Below are positions 25,623-34,914 of a DNA stretch of 64,000 bases, piece by piece (positions within the stretch are counted from its first letter, which is position 1; the number at the start of each line of letters is the position of its first letter). Both the position numbers and the translations under genes were made by a program. The notes under the pieces were generated by a model, which was not told the origin of the DNA, made no database searches, and saw nothing but the letters and a program-made list of their open reading frames with translations. Location of the stretch: NCBI RefSeq assembly GCF_001591805.1, contig NZ_BCVP01000010.1, positions 62,001-126,000 of the forward strand, in the 5' to 3' direction. The DNA comes from Neobacillus novalis NBRC 102450 (lineage in GTDB: Bacteria; Bacillota; Bacilli; Bacillales; Cytobacillaceae).

Positions 25623-27512
25623 TTAAAAATTAACGCCTTTTTTCCCTTCCACGATTGGCAAATTTATAACACTTTGGCCAAGATGGACATTGAAAGTAGC
25701 ACCTGTTGCCGAAGGAAGTGTCCGCTGATACGAGCTTCCTGCTATAATGACTCCGATGCGATGGCCTTTCTTAAAGACATAGTCATGAGGCAATGCGCCC
25801 CACTCAAATTTATAATTTTTACCTGGATTTAGTGGATCTGTTGCTAAAAGTGATTTCCAATTTTGCGGATCAAACCAGCCTCTAGAGACAATTTCATATG
25901 CTGCTGTCCGGAACGTTTTTTCTGTTTCTAAATAACATGCGCTATCGGTCTCCGTACTCTCACCCCAGCATGTTCTGTTTGTTAACGTCCTGATTCCTTC
26001 TCCGCTTCCGGTATGATTTACCCTTGTGTCCATTCCGTAATCGACGATCATCACGGTTAAATTGGAATTATCCTTATCTACTGTTGCTCGAAGTGAAATT
26101 TCCGGTACACCGCTCATGCGGGCATCATCGCTTAGTGGTTCAGTGAGGAATACTAAACGGTCGCTTTTCACGGTCATTTCATTTGTGACCATCGCCGTTT
26201 CTGTTTGCCTCGGATTGTCTGTAAAGGTTTGCGTAAAATTACCTTTTACCGGACCAGTTGTTAAAACTCCAGGTGAATTTTCGTTTTCCCCAGGTCCAAA
26301 GCGGATTTTCGTTGATTTCACATTTTTCTCCGGCCATGAGGCATGGGTTTCCCAAACATCTGCTGTTCGTTCAATATCTACAGCAGGCTCATCCATGATG
26401 CCATTTTTCATGCCAAGGAGCCAGTAGTCAAACCAGCGATGCAGCGTATCGACCCACTCTGCTCTGCGGAAATCAAATGGATCGACGTGGCCTGTTTGCG
26501 CAAGCCATAGTTTGCGAGGCACTTTCTCCTTATTTAGTGCTTCCCACCAGTCATTGAAATGGTTCATCTTCACGTTTAAGTCATTTAAACCATGGATGGC
26601 GAAGACACTGGCCTTTACGTTTTTTATTTCTTTCACATAGTTTCTTTCATTCCAAAATTCATTGTAGTCGCCGGTGGCGTCATCTGCCGCTTGATTTACA
26701 CGATCGAACACATGCTGACATGTTGCTTTCCGGGAACTGTTTACCACCCTGCTTGCCAATCCACCAGGCCCATTATTATAGTACGTAAGCCCTGCATAGC
26801 GGTAATAATTATACCAATTGCTAATTGCGCCAATCGGAACGATTGTTTTTAAGCCTTCTACTCCCGTAGCCGCGACACCATTTGCTAATGTGCCGTCATA
26901 CGATTTACCAATCATCCCAACATTACCGGTTGTCCACGAGGCCTTTACCTCGTTATTATTTTTATCAACTGCCGTTGCCCTTCCATTAAGCCAATCGATG
27001 ACAACTTTTATACTTTCAATTTCTTCATAACCGCCGGTAGTTGGGCAGCCATCCGATTGGTTGGTTCCTACCATATCCGGCAAGACAACTGCATATCCTC
27101 TTGGAACAAAATAATTATCATAATAAAGCGGAAACTTCTCATTAATCCCGTCTTTATCTTTGTCCTTTACTTCACTTTCATTGCCTCTTCCTAAACTCTC
27201 ATAGTAAGGGCTGGCATCCATAATCACAGGTACCTTCAGCCCTGTGTCAGACTCTTTCGGCCGAATGATGTCTACGGCAATTCGATCAGGAACCCCGTTT
27301 TCATCCGTGTCAAGGCTTGATTGGACAAAAACGGTCTCGCGAATGGCATCCTTGTAGGAATATTTCGCCTCTGATTTTACATTTGCCAATGAGTTTACTG
27401 CTTGACCCTTCTTCGGCGCTACTGTTTCCGCATTTGTATAATTCACAGATGATAGCGTTAAAGCGATGGTTGTTACTAAAGTGGTTACTAGAGAAAACGC
27501 TCTCTTTTTCAT
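25623..27512 (-). CDS. Secreted Xaa-Pro dipeptidyl-peptidase/CocE-type hydrolase
   Basis: 629 residues. Signal peptide (KKRAFSLVTTLVTTIALTLS to NAETVA), alpha/beta-hydrolase domain with catalytic Ser in MIGKSYDGTLA, Asp in IHGLNDLNVK, His in AQTGHVDPFD, and the X-Pro dipeptidyl-peptidase C-terminal jelly-roll domain from about residue 390 (TTGPVKGNFTQTFTDNPRQT). It would remove X-Pro dipeptides from peptides outside the cell. AGGGAGG precedes ATG at 27512. It neighbours the M6 remnant and IspA, forming a peptidase-rich stretch. Confidence 0.9.
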   Translation of the reverse strand: MKKRAFSLVTTLVTTIALTLSSVNYTNAETVAPKKGQAVNSLANVKSEAKYSYKDAIRETVFVQSSLDTDENGVPDRIAVDIIRPKESDTGLKVPVIMDASPYYESLGRGNESEVKDKDKDGINEKFPLYYDNYFVPRGYAVVLPDMVGTNQSDGCPTTGGYEEIESIKVVIDWLNGRATAVDKNNNEVKASWTTGNVGMIGKSYDGTLANGVAATGVEGLKTIVPIGAISNWYNYYRYAGLTYYNNGPGGLASRVVNSSRKATCQHVFDRVNQAADDATGDYNEFWNERNYVKEIKNVKASVFAIHGLNDLNVKMNHFNDWWEALNKEKVPRKLWLAQTGHVDPFDFRRAEWVDTLHRWFDYWLLGMKNGIMDEPAVDIERTADVWETHASWPEKNVKSTKIRFGPGENENSPGVLTTGPVKGNFTQTFTDNPRQTETAMVTNEMTVKSDRLVFLTEPLSDDARMSGVPEISLRATVDKDNSNLTVMIVDYGMDTRVNHTGSGEGIRTLTNRTCWGESTETDSACYLETEKTFRTAAYEIVSRGWFDPQNWKSLLATDPLNPGKNYKFEWGALPHDYVFKKGHRIGVIIAGSSYQRTLPSATGATFNVHLGQSVINLPIVEGKKGVNF

Positions 27513-27684
27513 TAAATCCCTCCTTTACCCTATTAAATTCAATTGTTGGATATGGAGGGATCTGTAAATAGTGCATAAATTACCAATTTTCAAACTATTA
27601 ATTTTTATTTAATACGTGAAAGGACTTACATCTTTTAATAGAGGAAAAGTCTTTTAAAAAAAGCTAGTTTATTCGTAAAATCGA

Positions 27685-28650
27685 TTAATTAACATTCATC
27701 ACTTCTCGTTCTTCCTTTGCGCCTAATAAATTGGCTAAATAATCTATGGTCGTTAAATATAGGATTCCATTCCCTTCAAGCTTTGGCGAATTCCCTAGTG
27801 GTACGGTCCTTCTAATCAGTTGAGCATACAGCTCTGGCTCGGTTAGCTTTCTTTCAAAAGCTTGATTCGAGATCGCTTTAATCAGCGCAAGTGCGCCGGA
27901 TACATGCGGTGTTGCCATTGAAGTTCCACTAAGCTTCGCATATTTTCCATTAAGGTAGGTTGATACTATATTTTCACCCGGAGCGACTAAATCAACTTCC
28001 TCATTTGAATTGCTAAAATCCGAGATATGGCGACCCAGTCCGGTGGCGCCTACACTGATTACCTCGTTATAAGCAGCAGGATAGGAAAACTCGTCTGTTG
28101 AATCCCGTCCGTCCCCTTCATTTCCGGCCGCACAAACAACAAGAATCCCACTTTCTACGGCCTTTTTAATCGCCTCGTGTAATTCAGGAACATCTGCAGG
28201 ACCGCCAAGGCTCATCGAGATAATATCCACCTGTTGTTCAATCGCATAATAGATTCCATTGATAATCCACTCATACTGTCCGGAGCCATGTTTATCAAGA
28301 ACCTTCACGATTAACAGATTGGCTTCCGGTGCAACTCCTACTACTCCGAGATCATTCGCGGTTGCTGCAATCGTACCGGCAACATGTGTGCCATGACCAT
28401 TGTAATCCCGATAGTTCGTTTGATCACTGCGGTCATCTTTGGTGAAATTTCGACCGCCAATAATTCGATCCTTTAAGTCGGGATGGGAACTCTCACAGCC
28501 AGTGTCTAAAATAGCGATTGTGATCCCCTTCCCTTTTGTTTTTCCCCAAACCTCAGGGGCCTGAATCAATTCCACCCCTTTTGGCACCTCGGTTACCTCT
28601 TCAAACTCTGCAATCACCTGGTACGGAATCAAGCGTACTTTTCGCTCCAT
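27685..28650 (-). CDS. ispA: Intracellular subtilisin-type serine protease
   Basis: 321 residues, no signal peptide. The triad is Asp49 (AILDTG), His86 (GHGTHVAG) and Ser244 (GTSMATPH), with the oxyanion Asn in CAAGNEGDG. The short N-terminal extension MERKVRLIPYQVIAEFEEV with the LIPY motif is the self-inhibitory peptide typical of ISP enzymes, removed on activation. It acts in the cytoplasm in late growth. AGGAGGG precedes ATG at 28650. No partner gene. Confidence 0.95.
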   Translation of the reverse strand: MERKVRLIPYQVIAEFEEVTEVPKGVELIQAPEVWGKTKGKGITIAILDTGCESSHPDLKDRIIGGRNFTKDDRSDQTNYRDYNGHGTHVAGTIAATANDLGVVGVAPEANLLIVKVLDKHGSGQYEWIINGIYYAIEQQVDIISMSLGGPADVPELHEAIKKAVESGILVVCAAGNEGDGRDSTDEFSYPAAYNEVISVGATGLGRHISDFSNSNEEVDLVAPGENIVSTYLNGKYAKLSGTSMATPHVSGALALIKAISNQAFERKLTEPELYAQLIRRTVPLGNSPKLEGNGILYLTTIDYLANLLGAKEEREVMNVN

Positions 28651-28984
28651 CTAATTCCCTCCTAACAGATTTAATTGAAGCCAACCCATGATGTTAGTAA
28701 TAGTTTAACAATTCAGAATATATTAAAAAAGGTTCCTTTGGAGTGTTTTTAGTGATTTTTTAACATAATAGATATCGAATTTGAAAAACAAGTAGCAATA
28801 TGTAACATTTTACAGCTTTTGATATATTCGTTACTTTCGAAAAGAATTTTTAATAAAAATTAAATAATCTAGTAAAACAATAGTGGTTTTATGTATGATA
28901 CATTGATTTTAGCCTTTTAAAAAACCTGAGAGTTTGTAAGAATAAATTTTGCTTCTATTTTGCGAAAAAGAATGAGTTGATTAC
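28651..28984. other. 334-bp intergenic stretch without a gene
   Basis: Divergent spacer between ispA and the J-domain-like gene. It is very AT-rich and must hold both promoters, but I see no hairpin, repeat or operator I can name. Confidence 0.6.
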
Positions 28985-29503
28985 ATGTTGAACGTAAAAG
29001 AAGTTACTGACCACTTAAAGGACTTAGAGATAACAGATAGCGAACAGATCGTTATACGTTGGATTTTGGAAGGGAAAATTAAAGCTAAGCGGACGAAGAA
29101 TTTAAATATTGATTACATAATCAAACCAGGGGATTTAGCAGCATTCATATTAAAAATGCAGATTGAGAAAAAGAGCAAACAATTTGGTGTTGATTATCAA
29201 CAATGGGAGAAAACGTTCCATGAAAACCAGATATTAAAAGAGGAAATCGAAGAATTAAAAAGTATAATTCGCATCGAACAATCCAAAGTTCGCGGCTTAA
29301 AAAAAATGTTAACAGCAGAATATGCTCTTTCCGAGTCACCACCTTTTACATACACCACATTTTTAGGATTAGATCCGGATGCTGACAAAGCTTTGATAAA
29401 AAAAGAGTTTAAAAAACTACTTAAAGCTCTTCATCCTGATCGAGGAGGAGATGAACGGCTTTTTAAAGTGTTTTATGAACAGTACAGGAAATCCGGTGTT
29501 TAA
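28985..29503 (+). CDS. J-domain-like protein with helical N-terminal part
   Basis: 172 residues. The last 50 (TYTTFLGLDPDADKALIKKE onward) look like a short J domain with HPD in KALHPDRGGDERLF, which stimulates Hsp70. The first 60 residues resemble a helix-turn-helix or excisionase-type module (LEITDSEQIVIRWILEGKIK), followed by a coiled coil (ILKEEIEELKSIIRIEQ). DnaK partner choice and role are unknown. Weak ribosome site. A terminator follows at 29600-29632. Confidence 0.75.
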   Translation: MLNVKEVTDHLKDLEITDSEQIVIRWILEGKIKAKRTKNLNIDYIIKPGDLAAFILKMQIEKKSKQFGVDYQQWEKTFHENQILKEEIEELKSIIRIEQSKVRGLKKMLTAEYALSESPPFTYTTFLGLDPDADKALIKKEFKKLLKALHPDRGGDERLFKVFYEQYRKSGV

Positions 29504-29599
29504 CCAAGGGTTTTATGAATATATACATGGAAACTCTCACGATTATATTCGGGAGATTCCCATGTACTAATAGAATGTAGCCTTTTTAAAATGGCATTT

Positions 29600-29632
29600 A
29601 ACACTTCTCGTTCTTACGTTGAAGTGTTTTTT
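29600..29632 (+). terminator. Intrinsic terminator after the J-domain gene
   Basis: AACACTTC, loop, GAAGTGTT, then TTTT. A separate 17-bp-armed hairpin with no T run (ACATGG...CCATGT, 29525-29565) lies before it. Confidence 0.75.
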
Positions 29633-29784
29633 GTGTGTCTTCCAACCCTTTTTTATCATTGGTTAAGCAAATCGCGAAATTTGTTCAAACAATATGACGC
29701 TTGTCCAATCAAGGTTAGAATTAGCAAATATATTAAATAGTGGAGTGTTTTTCCCTCCAATTTTCTAAAAGGAGGTGATTAGAT

Positions 29785-29898
29785 ATGTATGGTTATGGCG
29801 GCGGCTATGGCGGTGGCTATGGCGGTGGAAGCAGTTTTGTATTAATCGTTGTATTGTTCGTTCTGCTTATCATCGTAGGTGTTTCTTTCATGAGCTAG
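29785..29898 (+). CDS. YjcZ/SscA-type small sporulation peptide
   Basis: 37 residues: a Gly/Tyr repeat (MYGYGGGYGGGYGGGSSF) then one hydrophobic helix (VLIVVLFVLLIIVGVSFMS). This is the shape of the YjcZ/SscA family of tiny Bacillus proteins linked to spore coat assembly. AAAGGAGGTGATTAGAT gives an excellent ribosome site for ATG at 29785. Confidence 0.88.
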   Translation: MYGYGGGYGGGYGGGSSFVLIVVLFVLLIIVGVSFMS

Positions 29899-29979
29899 TA
29901 AACTGTCCTGAACACCGGGCACATTAAGAGTTCATTTTTCCTATGAATTTGAACTTCTAATGAAGAGAGGATTAATTAA

Positions 29980-30162
29980 ATGACATTTGGATTTGGGGGA
30001 TTTGATCGAAGAGACAGGTTTTTTCGTGACGGTTTTAGAAGAAGACGGTTTTTCCCCATTGAAATTGAAATCGAAATAGAGAGAAGAAGACGAATTGAAA
30101 TCGAGATTGAGATTGAGAGAAGAAGGCGGTTTGAATTCGAAAGGAGACGCAGATTCTTTTAG
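29980..30162 (+). CDS. Arg-rich low-complexity protein with IEIE/RRRR blocks
   Basis: 60 residues: 20 Arg and 10 Glu. An N-terminal FGFGGFDRRDRFF is followed by RRRR, then two blocks of IEIEIEIE each followed by RRRR, and FEFERRRRFF. It could form a beta strand of alternating Ile and Glu with positively charged turns. GAGAGG stands before ATG at 29980, and a UUCG-capped terminator follows. It lies between a YjcZ-type peptide and a DUF2642-like gene, so a spore-coat role is a fair guess, not shown. Confidence 0.75.
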   Translation: MTFGFGGFDRRDRFFRDGFRRRRFFPIEIEIEIERRRRIEIEIEIERRRRFEFERRRRFF

Positions 30163-30187
30163 CGTTTAATTTAAAAAATGTTCCTTT

Positions 30188-30208
30188 GGGCCTTCGGGCT
30201 CTTTTTTT
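30188..30208 (+). terminator. UUCG-capped intrinsic terminator
   Basis: GGGCC, loop TTCG, GGCTC, then seven T. It ends the small Arg-rich gene. Confidence 0.82.
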
Positions 30209-30343
30209 AATATATAGAACCTCGAATAGTTGGACAAACCATTTTTGCTTTAACCCTCAGGGCATTCACCCATATTTTTTTTTAAAAACGATACCACTTT
30301 TTACGTAGCTGCATTTAATGTAAGGTGAAGGAGGATGATGTTC

Positions 30344-30628
30344 ATGACTGAAACGAATTTTCATCAAATTGCCCATGAGTTATTAAAGAAAGAAGTTGAG
30401 GTTATTACGCTTCAAGGGAATTTTAGCGGACGGCTGATAAATGTAGGTACAGATGTGATTGTTTTGGAAAGAAGAGGCAGAATTCGTCCAGTGAATTTGG
30501 CCATAAGAATCGAAACCATTGTGTTAATTTATCGTGCCGAACCAATGCCAAGAGGACCGTTTGGGTTTTCTCCAGAGGAATTTCATGAGGAACAACACCA
30601 TGAGAGCAGCGATGAGAGAAAAAGATAA
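30344..30628 (+). CDS. DUF2642-like small protein
   Basis: 94 residues. The core KEVEVITLQGNFSGRLINVG followed by TDVIVLERRGRIRPVNL and IETIVLIYR looks like the small beta-barrel of DUF2642 proteins (such as YuzF and related spore coat proteins); the C-terminus is charged and His/Glu-rich. A GAAGGAGG site is 9 bases before ATG at 30344, a better start than the ATG codons at 30335 or 30338 that touch the site. Assignment to DUF2642 is by pattern only. Confidence 0.78.
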   Translation: MTETNFHQIAHELLKKEVEVITLQGNFSGRLINVGTDVIVLERRGRIRPVNLAIRIETIVLIYRAEPMPRGPFGFSPEEFHEEQHHESSDERKR

Positions 30629-30659
30629 GGATTCAAGTGTTAGATTTTAATTGAGCTTA

Positions 30660-30704
30660 GCGGGGAGAATGTCCTTCATAGCTCATATGAAGGACATTCC
30701 CCGC
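30660..30704. terminator. Long hairpin between convergent genes
   Basis: GCGGGGAGAATGTCCTTCAT, loop AGCTCAT, ATGAAGGACATTCCCCGC. T-rich sequence follows on both sides, so it probably stops transcription in both directions. Confidence 0.8.
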
Positions 30705-30719
30705 CACATAGGTATTTTT

Positions 30720-32507
30720 TTAAATGGACGAGAATTCAGTTACCAACTGGTCAAAACGCTTTAAGGCGTTGTTTATCGGTTCAGGCGTGGTTAAATCAAC
30801 GCCTGTTTTCTTTAACAATTCGAGTGGATAATCGGAGCTTCCGCTTTTCAGAAAATCTAAATAGGCCTTTAATGTCGCTTGGTCTCCAGCCAAAAGCTTT
30901 TCGGCAATATGAATAGCGGAGGCAAAGCCGGTTGCGTATTTGTATACATAAAACGGCCGGTAGAAATGCGGGATTCTTGACCAGCCATATTTGACTTCAT
31001 CATCAAAAACAACCTCATCACCGTTGTATTGTCTGAATAAGGATTCATACGTTTGATTAAATACTGCTACATTTAGCGGCTTGCCTGATTCCGCGAGCTC
31101 ATGAGTGATTTTCTCGAATTCCGCAAACATCACCTGGGTATAGAAGGTTCCTCTAAATTGATCGATAAAATGATTAAGTAAATGCTTTCGAATCGCTTCA
31201 TTTGTTTCTTTATTAAGTAAATAATTAATCAGTAATACCTCATTCACGGTTGAGGCCACTTCGGCGACAAAAATGCTGTATCCGGCTGAGATTCTAGGCT
31301 GGTGCGAACTGGAATACCAGGAATGCATCGCATGACCGAATTCGTGAATCATCGTGAACATACTGTCTAAGTCGTCATGTTGATTTAACAGGACAAACGG
31401 GTGAACGCCGTAAACCCCTAAATTGTAAGCACCGGACCGCTTTCCTGGCGTTTCCCGTACATCAATATAACGGGCCTCTTTAAATGTTTTCAGTGTGTTG
31501 ACGTATTCCTCGCCAAGAGGGGTTAATGCTTCCAGAATGGTTTCATAGGCATCATCATAAGAAATTTCGATTTTCACCCCATTCACTAACGGGACATTTA
31601 GATCATACTGACGCAGTTCCTCTACCGCCAGCTTTTCTTTTCGAATCGTGGTATACCGGTGCAGCGGAGCGATATTTGCCTTCGTGGCTGCAATCAGATT
31701 TTCATAAACTTCTTTTGGAACCATGTCCCCGAATAACCCCTTCTCCAATGCTGAAGGATAGTTCCTTAGGCGTGCTAGGGTTACGTTTGTTTTAATATTG
31801 GCAGCCAAGGTGGAGGCAAGCGAATTTTTCAGCTGAAGGTATGGTTGGTAATAGGACTTATAGGCTTCCTGGCGCTTATTTCGGTCATCATCTTCAATCA
31901 GTTTGGAGTACATGCCGCGCGTTAATTCCACTTTATCTCCATCATCCGTTGTTACCTCACCGAATTTGATATCAGCGTTATTGAGCATATTATAGGTTTG
32001 GCTGGGAGCTGAAAGTGCTTCTCCTAGATGGGAAAGAATTTCTTCTTTTTCCTTACTTAAGACATGTTCCTTGTAACGATACGCTTCGAATAGATCCTGT
32101 TCGAAGTAATCCAGCCGCGGCTCTTGTTCAATAAATTCTCTTAAGGTATGTTCTTCAAGACTTAATAAATAGGGCATAAAAAACGATGTTGCCGCATTTA
32201 ATTTAACGGCAAGCTGCTTAGCCCGGTCAACCAGTGACTGCGCTGCGATATCTCTCGTGTCCACATCTGCCTGCAGCATTCCATACACATATACAAGGTT
32301 GAATGTACTGGATACTTCTTCTTTTTCAGATAGATAAAGATAAAGGGATGTGCCATCGTGAATGGCGCCATCATATTGCTTAAATTTCATTGTCATTTCT
32401 TCGATACGGCGATAGTCCTCTTCCCATGTTTCTAACGACGGATAAATGTCCTCCATGTTCCATTTTTCGTTCTCAGGTATTTCTGCTCTGGATTGATACG
32501 TGTTCAT
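30720..32507 (-). CDS. pepF: Oligoendopeptidase F (M3B metallopeptidase)
   Basis: 595 residues. The zinc site is HEFGHAMHSW at about residue 384, with the helical M3 fold before and after, and the family's GYSIFVAEVASTVNE following. It digests short peptides in the cytoplasm. ATG at 32516 overlaps the GAGGGA site, so ATG at 32507 is taken (MNTYQSRAEIPENEKW). Monocistronic. Length and motifs are normal for the family. Confidence 0.95.
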   Translation of the reverse strand: MNTYQSRAEIPENEKWNMEDIYPSLETWEEDYRRIEEMTMKFKQYDGAIHDGTSLYLYLSEKEEVSSTFNLVYVYGMLQADVDTRDIAAQSLVDRAKQLAVKLNAATSFFMPYLLSLEEHTLREFIEQEPRLDYFEQDLFEAYRYKEHVLSKEKEEILSHLGEALSAPSQTYNMLNNADIKFGEVTTDDGDKVELTRGMYSKLIEDDDRNKRQEAYKSYYQPYLQLKNSLASTLAANIKTNVTLARLRNYPSALEKGLFGDMVPKEVYENLIAATKANIAPLHRYTTIRKEKLAVEELRQYDLNVPLVNGVKIEISYDDAYETILEALTPLGEEYVNTLKTFKEARYIDVRETPGKRSGAYNLGVYGVHPFVLLNQHDDLDSMFTMIHEFGHAMHSWYSSSHQPRISAGYSIFVAEVASTVNEVLLINYLLNKETNEAIRKHLLNHFIDQFRGTFYTQVMFAEFEKITHELAESGKPLNVAVFNQTYESLFRQYNGDEVVFDDEVKYGWSRIPHFYRPFYVYKYATGFASAIHIAEKLLAGDQATLKAYLDFLKSGSSDYPLELLKKTGVDLTTPEPINNALKRFDQLVTEFSSI

Positions 32508-32762
32508 CACAAGCATCCCTCAATTCTTTTTTTTTAATGTTTCGATATCTTTATTATAACGGATTCCATTGGAAGTTTTTAAATAAAAAATCGTAATTCG
32601 ATGTGAAATCGCTTCCTTCACCCGATGACACTTATGAAATATTAGTGTTTTTTTTATCTGTTAAAATTTTGGATGATTTTGCTGAAAAAAAGTGGTGGAC
32701 TTATTTTTTAAGCCTGCTATAATCCATATAGATACTAAACATTACTATTAAAGGTGGACATT

Positions 32763-32960
32763 ATGGGGAACACTTGCAGGTATGTTGTCAACGCACTTGG
32801 AAAAGGTGGGGAAACATATTATACTCTTTGCAAAGATAAACAAGAATTACAGAATTGGATAACCAATAATCGAGAGAAATTAATAATGGAAGAACTTATG
32901 ATCAAGGATAAACAGCAAAATCTATTTTCGAAATGGTTCAGCTTTAAAAAACTATATTAA
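32763..32960 (+). CDS. Hypothetical 65-aa protein
   Basis: A small soluble protein (GNTCRYVVNALGKGGETYYT, then a helical KDKQELQNWITNN part) ending in a basic-aromatic FSKWFSFKKLY. An AAAGGTGG site five bases before ATG at 32763, and a perfect terminator at 32965-32994, support a real gene. I do not recognise it. Confidence 0.7.
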   Translation: MGNTCRYVVNALGKGGETYYTLCKDKQELQNWITNNREKLIMEELMIKDKQQNLFSKWFSFKKLY

Positions 32961-32964
32961 TAGT

Positions 32965-32994
32965 ATGACGCCATTCTATTTAGAATGGCGTCAT
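32965..32994 (+). terminator. Intrinsic terminator after 32763-32960
   Basis: ATGACGCCATTCT, loop ATTT, AGAATGGCGTCAT, then TGTTTG: a 13-bp stem. Confidence 0.85.
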
Positions 32995-33047
32995 TGTTTG
33001 CCTGTTAATTCCAAAAAGTGTAATAGATTTGAGTCCATTACATTTTT

Positions 33048-33416
33048 TTATTCGTCCAATTCTCGTATTCTCTTTCGCAATTCAATCAATACGGCTCTTG
33101 GGTTTTCTAATTCAAAAATAACATATTTATATTTTCCAAATCCCTCTAATTCCAAGTGTATGAGCGGTACCTTATGTTCATAGGAAAGAAAATACCATTC
33201 GTCACCAAACTTGAAGCTTCCTTCATAAATATTGAGCGGAGCAATGGTGGTTCCTGGCATCCGAAGCATCCACATCGGTGGTTCAAATTCATCGATATAG
33301 ATACTTTTAATTGCTGTATAGGGAATTTTCAACTGCCACTTTAGGGCAAACAAACTTAAAACTCCCGTTAATTTAAGATTGAAATCTTCCTTGTTAAAGC
33401 GCACTACTCTCCCCAT
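33048..33416 (-). CDS. PH-like beta-barrel domain protein of unknown function
   Basis: 122 residues, nearly all strands, with IPYTAIKSIYIDEFEPPMWM, APLNIYEGSFKFGDEWYFLS and a last helix (PRAVLIELRKRIREL). This is the layout of bacterial PH-like domains. Several readings upstream exist; the GAGGTGG site points to ATG at 33416 (MGRVVRFNKEDF). No ligand or partner can be seen. Confidence 0.72.
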   Translation of the reverse strand: MGRVVRFNKEDFNLKLTGVLSLFALKWQLKIPYTAIKSIYIDEFEPPMWMLRMPGTTIAPLNIYEGSFKFGDEWYFLSYEHKVPLIHLELEGFGKYKYVIFELENPRAVLIELRKRIRELDE

Positions 33417-33500
33417 AAGCGGCCACCTCACATTTGGACTTCGATCATATCCTTATACATATTTTAACACTGGAATATTTAGTAAGCCATTGATTTTTTT

Positions 33501-34871
33501 CTAAACTACCTCTTTTATTTTTACATCCGTGAACTTCCGTTTTTGAATGTAGAGCAGTCGGAATGATAAAGCGATGCCTGCCGCAAGTAATCCGAAGGTT
33601 AATCCAATCCAATAGCCTCTAGCTCCTAAGCTGGTATAATGAGCGAGGAGGTATCCGACGGGAAGACAAATTAACCAGTAAGCAATTAAGGTCATGATAA
33701 AGGCAATATTGACGTCCTTGTACCCTCTTAACGCCGCCTGCGCTGTTACCTGAATCGCGTCACAAATTTGAAAAAAGAGGGCAAAAATTAAAAAGTTCGC
33801 CGTTAAGTTGATGACCGCTGCTTCATTGGAATAAAATCCGGCAACCTGGTAGCGAAATATTACAACAAATACTCCGCTAATAACCGCACTTAAAATCGCT
33901 AGGTAAATCCCGAGCCAGCTGTATTGTTTCGCATCCTTATAACGGCGCGCACCGACCTCATATCCGACAAGAACCGTTTGGGCCATCGAGATACTGATTG
34001 GAATCATATAGAGAAAGGAGACGATGTTTAACGCCGATTGATAGGCCGCAATTGTCGTGACGCTAAACTTACTTAAAAGAATCGTGACGACGGCAAACAT
34101 ACTCGTTTCAAAAAAAGTTGACAGTCCCATCGGCACGCCAATTTTTAAAATTTCCTTACATTGATCCCACGAAAACTCCTTCATATTGGCAAACACAGGA
34201 AACAAAGAAAATGGAACTTGTGTTTTAACGATGAAAATGGTCATGGCCATTATTGCCCAATAGGTAATCGAGGTCGCATACCCCGCCCCGGCTCCGCCGA
34301 GTTCCGGAAAACCCAAATTTCCAAAGATGAGACAATAGTTCAAGAAGAAATTGAGTGGTAATGCTAAAAGGAGGATGACCATTACGACTCTTGTTTTTCC
34401 AAGTGCATAAATAAAAGAGCGCAGCACGTTAAAAATAAACAAAGGCAAAAGTCCATAACTTAGGCCAACCAAATATTCAAAAGCCGTGTTTTGCACACGG
34501 GCGGGCAGATTCATTTTATTTAAGATGGGATCTAACAAGAAAAATCCTGCGATGATAACGACCACGGCAATGATGACGGACAGGTAGATTCCATGCTTGA
34601 CAACCGAGGAAACCTCTTCGTTCTTCTTCTCCCCGAAATGCTGCGCCGCAATAGGGGATACAGCAAGCAGGATCCCGCTGATTCCCATGAAGACCGGACT
34701 CCAAATCGAGGAGCCAATCGCCACTCCAGCAAGGTTTGAGGAATCATATTTGCCTGACATAATCGTGTTGAAAAAAACCATTGAAAACATGCCAAGCTGG
34801 GTAATTAAAATCGGTATTAATAAAATAAAAATTTGTTTTGTCTTTTCTTTGATGGTAAAAGTCTGATTCAT
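33501..34871 (-). CDS. MATE-family multidrug efflux protein
   Basis: 456 residues, 12 helices in two homologous bundles; TQLGMFSMVFFNTIMSGKYD is the typical first helix, then GISGILLAVSPIAAQHFGEK and the second-half KIGVPMGLSTFFETSMFAVV. MATE proteins expel cationic drugs and toxins using Na+ or H+. Start ATG at 34871 with AAGGAGTACCC. Monocistronic. Substrate unknown. Confidence 0.93.
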   Translation of the reverse strand: MNQTFTIKEKTKQIFILLIPILITQLGMFSMVFFNTIMSGKYDSSNLAGVAIGSSIWSPVFMGISGILLAVSPIAAQHFGEKKNEEVSSVVKHGIYLSVIIAVVVIIAGFFLLDPILNKMNLPARVQNTAFEYLVGLSYGLLPLFIFNVLRSFIYALGKTRVVMVILLLALPLNFFLNYCLIFGNLGFPELGGAGAGYATSITYWAIMAMTIFIVKTQVPFSLFPVFANMKEFSWDQCKEILKIGVPMGLSTFFETSMFAVVTILLSKFSVTTIAAYQSALNIVSFLYMIPISISMAQTVLVGYEVGARRYKDAKQYSWLGIYLAILSAVISGVFVVIFRYQVAGFYSNEAAVINLTANFLIFALFFQICDAIQVTAQAALRGYKDVNIAFIMTLIAYWLICLPVGYLLAHYTSLGARGYWIGLTFGLLAAGIALSFRLLYIQKRKFTDVKIKEVV

Positions 34872-34914
34872 AATGGGTACTCCTTAAGATTTTAAAGCAC
34901 GAACCTTCATTACC

